Shown: piece after piece, positions 52,250-61,655 of the stretch
How the letters are laid out: each line of letters opens with the position of its first letter
Position numbering within the stretch: the first letter of the stretch is position 1
NCBI GenBank assembly: GCA_945861625.1
Contig: CAMAVI010000002.1
Location: forward strand, 1-64,000
DNA from: Candidatus Sulfopaludibacter sp. SbA3
GTDB taxonomy: Bacteria; Acidobacteriota; Terriglobia; Bryobacterales; Bryobacteraceae
Length of the DNA: 64,000 nucleotides
Direction: 5' to 3'
Notes under the pieces: model-generated
Database searches by the model: none
What the model was told of the DNA's origin: nothing
What the model saw: the letters and a program-made list of their open reading frames with translations, nothing else
Program-made: the position numbers and the translations under genes

Positions 52250-53478
52250 TACTCATATCGTAACGACTCAACCGGCGCGATGCGTGTCGCACTGCGTGCC
52301 GGATACAGTGTCGCAATCAGGCTGATCGCGATGGCTGTGGCCGCAATCCATACGGCGTCGAACAGGCGCGGCTCAAACGGAACATACGGGATCGAGTACA
52401 CCTGCGCGTCCAAGCGCACCCACTGGTACCGTTCCGCAAAATAACAGATGACGTGGCCGATGATGAGGCCGAGCGCGGTGCCCAAAGCTCCGATCAGCGC
52501 CCCCTCGAATACGAACACGTTGCGGATCTGATTGGTCTTCGCGCCCAGCGACATCAGAATCCCGATGTCACGATGCTTCTCCATGACCATCATCACCAGC
52601 GTGATCAGAATATTGAGCGCGGCCACCAGTTGAATCAGGCCGATGGTGATGATAGTGACCGTGCGCTCGCTGGTCAAAGCGCTCAGCAGCTGCCGGTTTT
52701 GCTCGCCCCAGGTGGTCGCGGCGAGCTTCGGTCCGATGATCTTGTCCGCAGCGGCAGCCACCCGCGGAGCCTCGTAAATATCATCCAGCATCAACTCAAT
52801 GCTGTTGATGGCGTCGGGAACTTCGTAGGCTTTCTGCGCGGCGGGGAGCGACATGTAGCCCCGGGTCATATCCACGTCATAGAAACCGGTTTCGAAAATA
52901 CCGGCTACACGCAGCCGCGCGTAGCTGGGCCGCGGCCCGAATGGCGTGAGCTGCCCGTTCGGAATCAAGAGAGTCACCTGCTTGCCCGTGACCGCCCCAA
53001 TACTGTCCGCGAGACGTTTTCCCAGAGCAATGCCGGGGAGATCATCACCGCCGGCGCGGAGACCGTCCAGCGAACCAGTCTTCAAGTTACGCAGGGAATC
53101 CGGCACCGCGGCGTTGGGTCTCACGTCGATCCCCTTGATCACCACTCCTGATCCCTGCACGGGGCCATTCAGGTATCCATCTTCATAGAGTGCCGGCGCG
53201 GCTGACTTCACGTGCGGGATCTTCGCTAGTTGTGGAGCCAGTTGCTCCCAATGCTCGATTCCGCCTCCCGGTTCCTTTTCAAGAATCGAAACGTGCGCCG
53301 TCGCTCCCAGCAGGTTCCGCTGCAAGGTGTCACGGAACCCGTTCGTGATCGCCATCGCGACGACCAGCGCCATCACTCCAGCCGCCACGCCGATGACGGA
53401 AATCGCCGTGATGACGGAGATCACCACCTGCTTGCGCTTGGCGCGCAGATAGCGGCGGGCGATGAAGAGCTCAAACAT
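52249..53478 (-). CDS. LolC/LolE-family ABC permease
   Basis: A 409-residue FtsX-type permease: one N-terminal helix ('VVISVITAISVIGVAAGVMALVVAMAI'), a MacB-like periplasmic domain, then three C-terminal helices. 'FIARRYLRAKRKQ' and 'LIGALGTALGLIIGHVICYF' are typical of LolC/E, which extract lipoproteins for transport to the outer membrane. The partner ATPase LolD is not beside it; the next gene is a cupin. It lies 18 bp after lysS, a known neighbourhood for lol genes. Confidence 0.85.
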   Translation of the reverse strand: MFELFIARRYLRAKRKQVVISVITAISVIGVAAGVMALVVAMAITNGFRDTLQRNLLGATAHVSILEKEPGGGIEHWEQLAPQLAKIPHVKSAAPALYEDGYLNGPVQGSGVVIKGIDVRPNAAVPDSLRNLKTGSLDGLRAGGDDLPGIALGKRLADSIGAVTGKQVTLLIPNGQLTPFGPRPSYARLRVAGIFETGFYDVDMTRGYMSLPAAQKAYEVPDAINSIELMLDDIYEAPRVAAAADKIIGPKLAATTWGEQNRQLLSALTSERTVTIITIGLIQLVAALNILITLVMMVMEKHRDIGILMSLGAKTNQIRNVFVFEGALIGALGTALGLIIGHVICYFAERYQWVRLDAQVYSIPYVPFEPRLFDAVWIAATAIAISLIATLYPARSATRIAPVESLRYE

Positions 53479-53496
53479 GTCCGGATTGGACGATCG

Positions 53497-54933
53497 CTAC
53501 TTCTCTAATTTCTTCAATTTTTCCGCCAACCCGATTTCGCCTTCCGGACGGAGCAGCGGAAACAAAATCACGTCGCGGATCGAATTCGAGTTGGTCAACA
53601 GCATCGCCAGGCGGTCGATCCCGATGCCCTCACCACCCGTCGGCGGCATCCCGTAAGCCAAAGCGCGGACATAATCTTCGTCCATCTGATGCGCTTCTTC
53701 GTCGCCCGCGGCTTTTAGCTCCAACTGCATTTCGAAGCGCTTCCGCTGTTCCTGCGGATCATTCAACTCGGTATAAGCGTTGCCGATCTCCATGCCCGCC
53801 GCGTAGATTTCGAAGCGCTCCACGAACGCCGGGTCGCTGGCCTTGAGTTTGGAGAGCGGCGAAACTTCCACTGGATAGTCGTAGATGATGGTGGGTTCAA
53901 TGAGCGTCGCTTCCACGTTTCTCTCAAACGCTTCCACCAGCGCGTGCCCGCGCAGCGGCGTATCCGCGCCCACGGCCTCCAGCATCGAGATGCGCCGGAT
54001 GTTGCCGAAATCCAGCGTATGCCCCTGCCACTCCACCACGGGCGAGCCAGTCACGTCGATCGCGGTTTGCTTTAGAAACTCCGCCGTGAAATCCATCAGG
54101 CCCTGATAATCCGTGTAGGCCTGATAGAACTCGAGCATGGTGAACTCCGGATTGTGGCGCGTCGAGACGCCCTCGTTCCGGAAATTGCGGTTGATTTCGT
54201 ACACGCGCTCCAGTCCGCCCACGATCAGGCGCTTCAGATAAAGCTCCGGGGCGATACGCAGGTACAGGTCCATGTCCAGCGTGTTGTGGTGCGTGACGAA
54301 CGGCCGCGCGGTGGCGCCACCATACAGCGGCTGCATCATCGGCGTTTCCACTTCGATGAAGCCGCGCTCGTCGAGCTGACGGCGCATCGACGCAATCATC
54401 TTGGCGCGCGCCAAGAACACCTTTTGCGATTCCGGATTCGCGATCAGATCCAGATAGCGCTGGCGGTAGCGTATCTCCACGTCTTCCAGGCCGTGAAACT
54501 TCTCCGGCATGGTCAACAGAATCTTGGAGAGGAACGTAAGCTTTTCGGCATGCACGCTCAACTCGCCCGTGCGCGTACGGAACAGATACCCTTCTATGCC
54601 GATGATGTCGCCCAAATCCAGCAACTGGTACAGAGAGAAGTCGCGTTCACTGACCGCGTCCTGGCGCACGTAGACTTGCAGGCGCTGGCCTAACTGGATC
54701 AGGTCCAGAAACCCGGCCTTACCTTTGCCGCGCATGGTGCGGATGCGTCCGGCCACTCGCACGCGGGGCTTGGCGGCCTCCAACTCCTCGGCGCTCTTTG
54801 TGCTTTCGGTCTCCATGACCTGCGCAACCGTGTGCGTGAAATCGAACCGCCGTCCGTAGGCGTGAAACCCCAGCGCCTCAATTTCCTGCGTGCGCTTCAC
54901 GCGCTGTTCTAATAGATTGTCTTCGAGGGACAA
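53497..54933 (-). CDS. lysS: Lysyl-tRNA synthetase, class II
   Basis: A 478-residue class II synthetase. An N-terminal OB-fold anticodon domain (about 55-150) precedes the catalytic core with '[10 protein letters not shown]', motif 1 near '[11 protein letters not shown]', motif 2 '[23 protein letters not shown]' and motif 3 '[15 protein letters not shown]'. It charges tRNA-Lys with lysine. The start is TTG at 54933 with GGAG five bases upstream. The length is near the short end for the family, but all motifs are present. Confidence 0.95.
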   Translation of the reverse strand: MSLEDNLLEQRVKRTQEIEALGFHAYGRRFDFTHTVAQVMETESTKSAEELEAAKPRVRVAGRIRTMRGKGKAGFLDLIQLGQRLQVYVRQDAVSERDFSLYQLLDLGDIIGIEGYLFRTRTGELSVHAEKLTFLSKILLTMPEKFHGLEDVEIRYRQRYLDLIANPESQKVFLARAKMIASMRRQLDERGFIEVETPMMQPLYGGATARPFVTHHNTLDMDLYLRIAPELYLKRLIVGGLERVYEINRNFRNEGVSTRHNPEFTMLEFYQAYTDYQGLMDFTAEFLKQTAIDVTGSPVVEWQGHTLDFGNIRRISMLEAVGADTPLRGHALVEAFERNVEATLIEPTIIYDYPVEVSPLSKLKASDPAFVERFEIYAAGMEIGNAYTELNDPQEQRKRFEMQLELKAAGDEEAHQMDEDYVRALAYGMPPTGGEGIGIDRLAMLLTNSNSIRDVILFPLLRPEGEIGLAEKLKKLEK

Positions 54934-55019
54934 AACGACTCCTTCTAGGCAGTATAAGGGGCGCTAGGCGCGATTCACAAAGAGCGATCGTGTGCTTATG
55001 GGTGTAGCAAGCAGCTAAT

Positions 55020-55274
55020 TCATTCAGCAAAGCTGCCAGTCGGCTTGTCCGTTGGATCGGTCAACTCGCCATTGAACATATTGCGGATTTTAGTGACGGT
55101 AGCATTTGGCTCAATACCAATTTCGTCCCGGATAGCATTAGCTACATGCCGCGCAGCATCTGCGAGAAGGATGCCCCATGCGCTAGAATCTTTCCATCTC
55201 AGTGGGCGCATAGCGCAGACAAGTTGGCCATTTGCCACCCAAGCCCGGAAAACCTCTTCGGCGTTTGGGTCCAC
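55020..55274 (-). CDS. DUF5076-domain protein (start unclear)
   Basis: 84 residues from the GTG at 55274: 'DPNAEEVFRAWVANG', 'LRWKDSSAWGILLADAARHV', then a helical tail. This is the DUF5076 pattern of small proteins of unknown function. The family's N-terminus ('DLPIP....DPNAEEV') continues upstream of the GTG in the same frame (to about 55310), so the true start lies further 5' or the domain is part of a longer chain. The frame is open, without a standard start codon, into the antitoxin-like segment. Confidence 0.7.
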   Translation of the reverse strand: MDPNAEEVFRAWVANGQLVCAMRPLRWKDSSAWGILLADAARHVANAIRDEIGIEPNATVTKIRNMFNGELTDPTDKPTGSFAE

Positions 55275-55485
55275 TGCGATATCATTGGGAATTGGAAGAT
55301 CGCGATCATCACTAATCTCGCTTTGATTGACGGTCTTGCCCTCGCTGGCCTCGCGCCGGCCGCGTTCGATGCGCTCGCGGACATAGATGGAATACTGGAC
55401 GTCTTCCCAGGTAGCATCGTCAGGAAGCGTATCGATGAGCCGCCGGAACTCTTCTTTTGCCGTTGCTATTAAAAGCCTGCTCCAT
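55275..55485 (-). pseudogene. Antitoxin-like small protein segment, frameshifted, fused in frame to DUF5076
   Basis: Read in the DUF5076 frame, this segment encodes 'KEEFRRLIDTLPDDATWEDV' and 'QYSIYVRERIERGRREASEG', the pattern of a common family of small antitoxin-like proteins. No ATG/GTG/TTG exists in that frame. An ATG at 55485, one base after the methyltransferase stop, is out of frame by one; removing one T from the TTTT run (A's at 55471-55474) would restore a single chain from that ATG through the DUF5076 stop. It is either a true frameshift or a base-call error. Confidence 0.65.
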
Positions 55486-55486
55486 C

Positions 55487-56113
55487 TTACCGTTTCACGA
55501 TCACTTCTCTCAATCGGTCCCGCGTGAGGAAAAACTTCACGGAGCGGAAGTCCTGAAACAGCTTCTCCAGGCTCCGGTTATTGAAAACCTGCGCGGGCTT
55601 GCGCAGGGAGCGCGAATACATCTGGATCGTCCGGTGGTTCTGGATACGGTACGCGAACGTCGGAATGGTCTCGATGCGCTCTTCGGTGTGAAACAAAGCC
55701 AATAGATTCGCGCCCGGCCGCAGCGAACGGTGCAACTTGGCGACCACCTGCTGCAACAAGGGCGACGCGAGAAACTGCAGCGAATCCCATACCAGCGCCC
55801 CGTCAAAGCTTTCGTCTTCGAAGGGCAGTGCGCTCGCGAAAAACTCGGAAATCAGCAGAGGGTTGGACTGGTTCTCGAAAAAATCCCCCCGCGCCGGGTC
55901 CGTGTGAGACGGGGCAAACACCCGGTCCAGTTGGTGCACGAAGTCATCGGAATACAAACGGTGCCCGTAGCCGGTGACAAAACTGACGGTGGCTTGGCTC
56001 GCGCCGGCGAAGTCCAGAATGGACATGCCCGGCCGCTCCTCCAGCGATCCGCAGAACTGATCGAGGCCGTGGCTTTGCCGCGTCTCAGGCCCGGCCAACG
56101 GTGCCTGCGCCAC
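55487..56113 (-). CDS. Class I SAM-dependent methyltransferase-like protein
   Basis: A 208-residue protein with a Rossmann-like methyltransferase layout: 'MSILDFAGASQATVSFVTGY' at the SAM motif I position (degenerate, without the GxGxG run), 'LPFEDESFDGALVWDSLQFL' as motif IV region, and 'LHRSLRPGANLLALFH' as motif V. The weak motif I leaves catalytic ability uncertain. The GTG start shares its G with the bactofilin stop (TAGTG), so it is coupled to that gene. Confidence 0.72.
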   Translation of the reverse strand: MAQAPLAGPETRQSHGLDQFCGSLEERPGMSILDFAGASQATVSFVTGYGHRLYSDDFVHQLDRVFAPSHTDPARGDFFENQSNPLLISEFFASALPFEDESFDGALVWDSLQFLASPLLQQVVAKLHRSLRPGANLLALFHTEERIETIPTFAYRIQNHRTIQMYSRSLRKPAQVFNNRSLEKLFQDFRSVKFFLTRDRLREVIVKR

Positions 56114-56673
56114 TACCGCTTGGCTTCACCGGCGCTGGCCGCAATCGCGGGAGAACTGGCGGTGGCGGAGGCCACGGGTTGCGGTTTCGGTGCCGGGGCC
56201 GCCTTGGGCGCCTCGGCGCGCACGATGTCGATTGCGCCCTTAAAGTAGGCTCCGTCTTCGATCACCACGCGCGCGGTGCGTATGTCGCCGACCATCTTCG
56301 CTTCCTTGCGGATCTCGGTCTTCTCGCGCGTTTCGATGTCGCCGTGGACAGTGCCCAGCACCACCACTTCACGCGCCTTGATCGTCGCGACCACTTTCCC
56401 GTTGGGGCCGATAGTGAGGCGGTTTTCCTGCAGCTCGATCGTTCCCTCCACTTCGCCGTCGATGGTCAGATCCTCGCGGCCGTAGATCTGGCCCTTGACC
56501 ACAACGGATTTGCCTAAAACAGCGGCGCCGCTGCGGGGGGCGTCCATACGCGGATCGGAGGGGCGGCTGGGTAACGTAGACATGGGAATCCCTTCACTGG
56601 CTGATTGCGATGAGGTGGGGGGAGTAAATGCGGGCTTGGGCGTTGTTTCTTCTTCTTTTCGGCGATTCCACAT
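56113..56673 (-). CDS. Bactofilin (polymer-forming cytoskeletal protein)
   Basis: A 186-residue protein with a disordered N-terminal tail (1-50), a central bactofilin beta-helix domain (about 52-150: 'VVVKGQIYGREDLTIDGEVEGTI', 'GKVVATIKAREVVVLGTVHGDIE'), and an Ala/Pro-rich C-terminal tail. Bactofilins polymerise without nucleotide and organise envelope or stalk functions. GGAAGGAGG precedes the ATG. The methyltransferase follows without a gap. Confidence 0.9.
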   Translation of the reverse strand: MWNRRKEEETTPKPAFTPPTSSQSASEGIPMSTLPSRPSDPRMDAPRSGAAVLGKSVVVKGQIYGREDLTIDGEVEGTIELQENRLTIGPNGKVVATIKAREVVVLGTVHGDIETREKTEIRKEAKMVGDIRTARVVIEDGAYFKGAIDIVRAEAPKAAPAPKPQPVASATASSPAIAASAGEAKR

Positions 56674-56808
56674 CGGAAAGTCGCCTCCTTCCGTAAATGT
56701 GCTCTCCCTATACTACTACGGGGGATCGGAGGGCAGAAATGTATAGATGGCACCGTGGTCCGGACCGTTACATTCGTTCGGTAACGATTGCTTCTGATGC
56801 GGACCCGC

Positions 56809-56814
56809 TACAAT
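56809..56814 (+). promoter_or_regulatory. Predicted -10 element for the S55 peptidase gene
   Basis: TACAAT stands 8 bp before the GTG at 56822, with a weak TTGCTT about 15 bp upstream. Transcription would begin at or next to the GTG, so that start would be leaderless. The inverted repeat CGTTAC (56766-56771)/GTAACG (56781-56786) lies upstream. Confidence 0.4.
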
Positions 56815-56821
56815 AAGTGAC

Positions 56822-58591
56822 GTGATCTTCCCCCGGTTCATGATCGCCCTGAGTCCGGTTCTCGGCGTGGCCCTGGGGCTGATCCCGCTGACCGCGCCGG
56901 CGGCCTTCGCCGCCCCGGAGATCTTTCCCCTGCAGGACGTTCGCGCCGGCCAGCGTGGCGTCGGGCGCACCATCTTTGCCGGCTCGCGCGTTGAAGAATT
57001 TCAAGTGGAAATCCTGGGCGTGCTGCACAACCTGGGCCCGCGCGAGTCCATCATTCTGGCCCGGCTCAGCGGAGGCCCCCTCGCCACCACCGGCGTCATG
57101 CAGGGCATGAGCGGTTCGCCGGTCTACATCGGCGGCAAACTGCTCGGAGCCGTCGCCCTTAGTTTTCCGCAGTCCAAGGAAGCCATCGCCGGCATCCGGC
57201 CCATTGAGGACATGCTGCGCGTCACGCCGCAGCCCGCGCGGAACATCGCGTCCGCAACACCGTCTTCCCGTTCTCTGGCCGCCCGCTCTCTCACTGCACG
57301 CGCCTTTACCACAGGAGACTCGAAGCTCGTGGAAATCGCCACCCCCGTCTCCTTCCTCGGCTTCACTCCCGCCACGCTCGATCACTTTGCGCCGCAGCTT
57401 CGCCAGATGGGACTCGATCCGCGCCAGGGTGTTTCCGGAGGCGGCACCATTCCCGACCGCCTGGGCGATCCGCGCCAGCTCGAGCCGGGCTCCATGATCA
57501 GCGTGCAACTGATTTCCGGCGACATGAGCGTCGGCGCCGACGGCACCATCACCGCCATTGACGGCGACCGAGTCTACGCCTTCGGACATCGCTTTCTTTC
57601 CGAAGGTTCCACTGATCTTCCGTTCGCCCGCGCCGAGGTCGTGGCCCTGCTGCCCAGCCTGTCGAGTTCGTTTAAGATTTCCAGCGCCCGCGAGTGGATG
57701 GGGACGATCACTTCCGACCGCGATGTCGCTGTGGCGGGGCTCACCGGGCGCCGCGCCAGTCTGATCCCGATTGAGATCCGCGTGGGCACCAACATCTATC
57801 GCATGCGCATGATTCAGGACCGCGTCATGACGCCTCTGCTGATGCAGATGGCCGTGTTTTCCTCGATCGACGCCACCGAGCGCAGCGTGGGCGCGCAGAC
57901 CTATTCGATTCGCGGGCAGCTTGATTTCGACGGTGGCCGCGTGCCCATCGACGATGTGTATAGCGGCGACGTCGGCGCTGCCATCATTGCCTCGGCCGGC
58001 ATCGCTTCGCCCATTGCGTACGCGCTGCAAAGCGGTTTCGATGCGCTGAAGTTGAAGAGCGTCACGCTGAACGTTGCCGCCGTGGAGCGCCGCAGCCAGC
58101 AGCAGGTGGTCGATCTGATCGGTCCCCGTACCGTACGTCCCGGCGAAGAAGTGGAACTAACCGTTGTTCTGGGCGCGCAAAACGGACAAGAGACCTCGCG
58201 CCGTGTGAAGTACCGCGTGCCCACCGGCGCGCAGACCGGTCCGCTTAATTTCACCATCGCCGACGCGACTTCAACCAATGTGATGGAGTTCCAGGCTGCG
58301 GTTGGCACTCCGCAGCGCTCGCCGCAACAGGTCCTGAACTTGCTGAGCGGCTTGCGGTCCAACACGAAAGCTTATGTGCGGGTCTGGCGGGCCGAGCCCT
58401 CCTACACGGTCGAAGGCCGCGACATTCCCGATCCGCCTCCCTCGCTGGCGTTGCTCCTCACGCGCGCGCAAACTGGTTTTGTGAATACGTTGAACACTCG
58501 CGGCGCGAAGGTCGCTGAAATAGAGGTTCCCGGCGCCCCGGGGTTCGTTGTGACCGGCACCAAGACTATTCAGGTTGAGGTGAAGGAATGA
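56822..58591 (+). CDS. Secreted SpoIVB-like (peptidase S55) protein with permuted motif order
   Basis: A 589-residue protein with signal peptide (about 1-31). 'GVGRTIFAGSRVEEFQVEIL' (46-65) and GMSGSP (95-100, Ser nucleophile region) match the second half of the S55 domain. 'PGSMISVQLISGDMSVGADG' (222-241) and 'YAFGHRF' (H256) match the first half. In SpoIVB the His precedes the Ser; here it follows, as in a circular permutation. A beta-rich C-terminal half follows. Start: GTG 56822 or ATG 56840. The stop overlaps the next gene. Confidence 0.78.
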   Translation: MIFPRFMIALSPVLGVALGLIPLTAPAAFAAPEIFPLQDVRAGQRGVGRTIFAGSRVEEFQVEILGVLHNLGPRESIILARLSGGPLATTGVMQGMSGSPVYIGGKLLGAVALSFPQSKEAIAGIRPIEDMLRVTPQPARNIASATPSSRSLAARSLTARAFTTGDSKLVEIATPVSFLGFTPATLDHFAPQLRQMGLDPRQGVSGGGTIPDRLGDPRQLEPGSMISVQLISGDMSVGADGTITAIDGDRVYAFGHRFLSEGSTDLPFARAEVVALLPSLSSSFKISSAREWMGTITSDRDVAVAGLTGRRASLIPIEIRVGTNIYRMRMIQDRVMTPLLMQMAVFSSIDATERSVGAQTYSIRGQLDFDGGRVPIDDVYSGDVGAAIIASAGIASPIAYALQSGFDALKLKSVTLNVAAVERRSQQQVVDLIGPRTVRPGEEVELTVVLGAQNGQETSRRVKYRVPTGAQTGPLNFTIADATSTNVMEFQAAVGTPQRSPQQVLNLLSGLRSNTKAYVRVWRAEPSYTVEGRDIPDPPPSLALLLTRAQTGFVNTLNTRGAKVAEIEVPGAPGFVVTGTKTIQVEVKE

Positions 58592-60816
58592 GAGTTCTGT
58601 GCCTGCTGACCGCGGCCATGTCCCTCCAGGCCGCCACCACCGCGACTTGGGAACTCACCGGCTATCAAGACTTCCTGCGCGGACGCACCAGCGGACTCTC
58701 CATTACACGCGATGGCCGTCTGACGCCCGGACCCCGCGTCGACACGGTTTTTTCCTCCGATCAAGCTCAGATCTGGAGCGTCGCCACCGCCCCCGACGGT
58801 TCACTCTACCTCGGCACGGGCAATCGAGGCCGCCTCATCAAAGTGGACGCGGCGGGGCAGGGCACCACGATTTGGAATTCCGATGAGCCGGAGATTTTTG
58901 CCGTCGCTGTGGACCGCGCGGGAATTGTCTATGCAGGCACGTCGCCCGACGGCAAGGTCTATCGCATCGAGAACGGCCGCGCCACGGAATATTTCGCGCC
59001 CGGCGAGCGCTACATCTGGGCGCTCGCCTTCGCTCCGGACGGAGCTTTGTACGTCGCCACGGGCCAGCAAGGCAAAATCTTCAAGGTGACCGGCCCCGGT
59101 CGCGGGGCGGTCTATTACGAAACCGCCCAGGCTCACGTTACGGCACTGGCTTTCGATCGCGAGGCGCGCCTGCTCGCCGGCAGCGAGCCCAACGGCATCC
59201 TCTATCGCATCACGGGCAATCCCGCGCGCGGCTTCGTGCTGTACGACGCGAACCTCCCGGAGATCCGCGCCATTGTGCCGGCGGCGGATGGCTCCATCTA
59301 CGCGGCGGCACTGGGCGGGAGCCTCGCCAAGAAGACTTCGGCGGCCTCCAATTCATCGTCTACCTCCAGCACGATGGTCACGGCCCCAGGCACCAGTATT
59401 ACGGTGACCGATGCGCAGCGCGGGCTGAACCCCGCCCCCAAGCCCGATCCAACCAGGACTGCTCCCGCGGCATCGTCTCCGATTTCAGCTCCCTCCACGG
59501 CCACCGAAGTGAGCGGCGTCGAGAAATCCGCACTCTACAAGATCCTACCCGATAACACCGTCGAAACCCTGTGGACTTCCAAGGATGAAAACGTCTACGA
59601 CATCGCCGCCGAATCCGCGAGTGCGTTGACGTTTCTCACCGACGCGCAAGGCCGCGTGTATCGTCTGGACCCGCGCTCCGACCGCTCCCACGAAGCCACG
59701 CTGATCACGCAGACCAACGAATCCGACGCCACCCGCCTGACGGCTTCCGCGAAGGGGCTTCTGATCGCCGGCGGGAACCCTGGGAAGATGCTGCTGGCCG
59801 CGGGGCCAAGCGCTGCCAACAGCAGCGCGAAAAGTGCCTGGTTTGAATCGCCCGTACATGATTCCGGAGCCGTCGCGCGCTGGGGCCGCCTCGCCTGGGT
59901 GGGCAGCGCACGCGGCGTATCGTTTAAAACCCGTTCCGGAAATTCCGCGCGGCCCGACGCCACCTGGAGCGATTGGTCCGATCCCATCAGCGATCCCGCG
60001 AAGTCTCTGATCACGAGTCCGAACGCGCGTTACTTGCAGTGGCGCGCCGAGTTCACAGGAACCGACGCCGAACTCGATAGCGTGACTGCCGCCTATCTGC
60101 CGCAGAATACCGCGCCGACCGTACGCAGCATCACGGTTTCTTCGCAAGCCTCGGCGTCATCCACATCGAAGACAACATCGTCCGCCACGTCGTCGGCTTA
60201 CTCCATCACAGTGACCGACACGGGTGACGCCACCACCCCCTCTGGTACGCAGTCGCAAACGCTCGCGCGCGCCGCCGGCCAGCAGATGGCCGTCACCTGG
60301 CAGGCTGATGATCCCGAGGGCGACAAGCTTTCTTACAGTCTCTATTTCCGTGGCGAGGACCAACGCGAGTGGAAACTGCTGCGCGATGACCTGACCGATA
60401 ACAAATACACGCTCGAAGACGACGTGCTCGCCGACGGCCGCTATTTCTTCCGTGTCGTGGCCTCCGACAAGCTCTCGAATCCAGCCGCGCAAGCGCGTCA
60501 AGCCGAACTCGTGGGGCCTCCGGTATTGATCGATAACACACCGCCCACGGTGAAGGCATCGGCTCCGCGCCGCAACGGAACGGCCCTGGAGATTGATATT
60601 GACGCCGAAGATGGCGGCTCGTCTCTGCGACGTGGCGAGTACTCGATTGACGCCCACTCCTGGCAGCCGGTCGAAGCTGCCGATGGCGTCACCGATTCAC
60701 GCCGCGAGCAGTTCCTGATTCGCATCGATGCCGTGCCGCCCGGCGAGCACCTCATCGTGATCCGCGCTTACGACGCGGCCGGCAATGCCGGTCTGGCGAA
60801 GGTTGTAGTCCGTTAG
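58588..60816 (+). CDS. Secreted beta-propeller protein with C-terminal Ig/FN3-like domains
   Basis: A 742-residue protein with a short signal peptide (about 1-16). Repeated blades ('SVATAPDGSLYLGTGNRGRLIKV', 'AVDRAGIVYAGTSPDGKVYRI', 'ALAFAPDGALYVATGQQGKIFKV') form a propeller to about residue 240. A Ser/Thr/Ala-rich linker follows, then more blades, a 'WFESPVHDSGAVARWGRLAW' sandwich module, another Ser/Thr linker, and a C-terminal 'DPEGDKLSYSLYFRG' Ig/FN3-like region. The ATG overlaps the S55 peptidase stop, so the two secreted proteins are coupled and may act together. Confidence 0.75.
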   Translation: MRVLCLLTAAMSLQAATTATWELTGYQDFLRGRTSGLSITRDGRLTPGPRVDTVFSSDQAQIWSVATAPDGSLYLGTGNRGRLIKVDAAGQGTTIWNSDEPEIFAVAVDRAGIVYAGTSPDGKVYRIENGRATEYFAPGERYIWALAFAPDGALYVATGQQGKIFKVTGPGRGAVYYETAQAHVTALAFDREARLLAGSEPNGILYRITGNPARGFVLYDANLPEIRAIVPAADGSIYAAALGGSLAKKTSAASNSSSTSSTMVTAPGTSITVTDAQRGLNPAPKPDPTRTAPAASSPISAPSTATEVSGVEKSALYKILPDNTVETLWTSKDENVYDIAAESASALTFLTDAQGRVYRLDPRSDRSHEATLITQTNESDATRLTASAKGLLIAGGNPGKMLLAAGPSAANSSAKSAWFESPVHDSGAVARWGRLAWVGSARGVSFKTRSGNSARPDATWSDWSDPISDPAKSLITSPNARYLQWRAEFTGTDAELDSVTAAYLPQNTAPTVRSITVSSQASASSTSKTTSSATSSAYSITVTDTGDATTPSGTQSQTLARAAGQQMAVTWQADDPEGDKLSYSLYFRGEDQREWKLLRDDLTDNKYTLEDDVLADGRYFFRVVASDKLSNPAAQARQAELVGPPVLIDNTPPTVKASAPRRNGTALEIDIDAEDGGSSLRRGEYSIDAHSWQPVEAADGVTDSRREQFLIRIDAVPPGEHLIVIRAYDAAGNAGLAKVVVR

Positions 60817-61619
60817 AGGCTGTTGTTGGCCATCATCACCCAGCGGAACATGGCGGTGAACGCCAGGACCGTGATTCCGATGGCCACCCATCCCGCTATC
60901 CGCCAAATTCCGTCCGTGGTTCTGCGGGGCGTGCCCGCGACGTACGCCAGCGCGAAGCCGCCGGCCACTCCGCCGACGTGCGCGGCGTTATCGGTGGCCG
61001 CAAATAGCGCCGACATCAGCAGCGCATAGATTCCCCATTGCATGTAGTGAGCCCGCAGCGCAGCGCCGTAAGACGACTTGTCGCGCACTCCCAGCGCGAT
61101 CATCGCGCCGAGAAGCCCGAAGATTCCCGCCGAGGAGCCCACGGACGGAGAATAAGGCGACCACAAGTAGCTCGCATAAAATCCGGTGACTGTCGAAGCG
61201 AGATAGATCACCAGGTAACGGTTGGTTCCATAGCTCTCTTCTGTCTGCGCGCCCAGATCAAAGAGCACCCACGAATTCATCAACAGATGTAGAATCCCGC
61301 CGTGCAGGAACCCAGCCGTAATGAGCCGCCACCATTGCCCGGCGCGAATGCCAGGACCATACTTGGCTCCGGCCTCAAATATCGGCAGTCCTTTACCCAG
61401 TCCTAGATCCGGCAGCGCCCCGGCCAGATAAAAACCCGCGTTGATCAGCAGAATCACCACGGTGGTGAAGCGCGCGTGCGGAATCAGGCCACCCAGAACA
61501 TCGGCCGTGCTTCGCCGCTCCACGGCTGGCGGTCCCAGCACCACGTCGCAGTAGGGACACACCTTATCGGCGGTTGAGATAAAGGCCCGGCAGTGCGGGC
61601 ACATCCGGCGGTTTTCCAC
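60813..61619 (-). CDS. Rhomboid-family intramembrane serine protease with N-terminal zinc ribbon
   Basis: A 268-residue protein. C7, C10, C21 and C24 form a small zinc ribbon ('CPHC', 'CPYC'). Six membrane helices follow, with the rhomboid features 'HLLMNSW', GSSAG (161-165, S163 nucleophile) and 'AAHVGGVAGGF' (H214). It cleaves membrane proteins within the bilayer; substrates are unknown. The start is GTG at 61619. It is convergent with the propeller gene, stops overlapping by 4 bp. Confidence 0.88.
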   Translation of the reverse strand: MENRRMCPHCRAFISTADKVCPYCDVVLGPPAVERRSTADVLGGLIPHARFTTVVILLINAGFYLAGALPDLGLGKGLPIFEAGAKYGPGIRAGQWWRLITAGFLHGGILHLLMNSWVLFDLGAQTEESYGTNRYLVIYLASTVTGFYASYLWSPYSPSVGSSAGIFGLLGAMIALGVRDKSSYGAALRAHYMQWGIYALLMSALFAATDNAAHVGGVAGGFALAYVAGTPRRTTDGIWRIAGWVAIGITVLAFTAMFRWVMMANNSL

Positions 61620-61655
61620 GACTCATTGTAGCGGCCTCCGGGGGGCCGCCGTCAT

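Noticed and set aside
56768-58030. 420-codon open frame on the minus strand
   Set aside because: Antisense to the S55 peptidase; no domain or ribosome site, with shadow-like composition.
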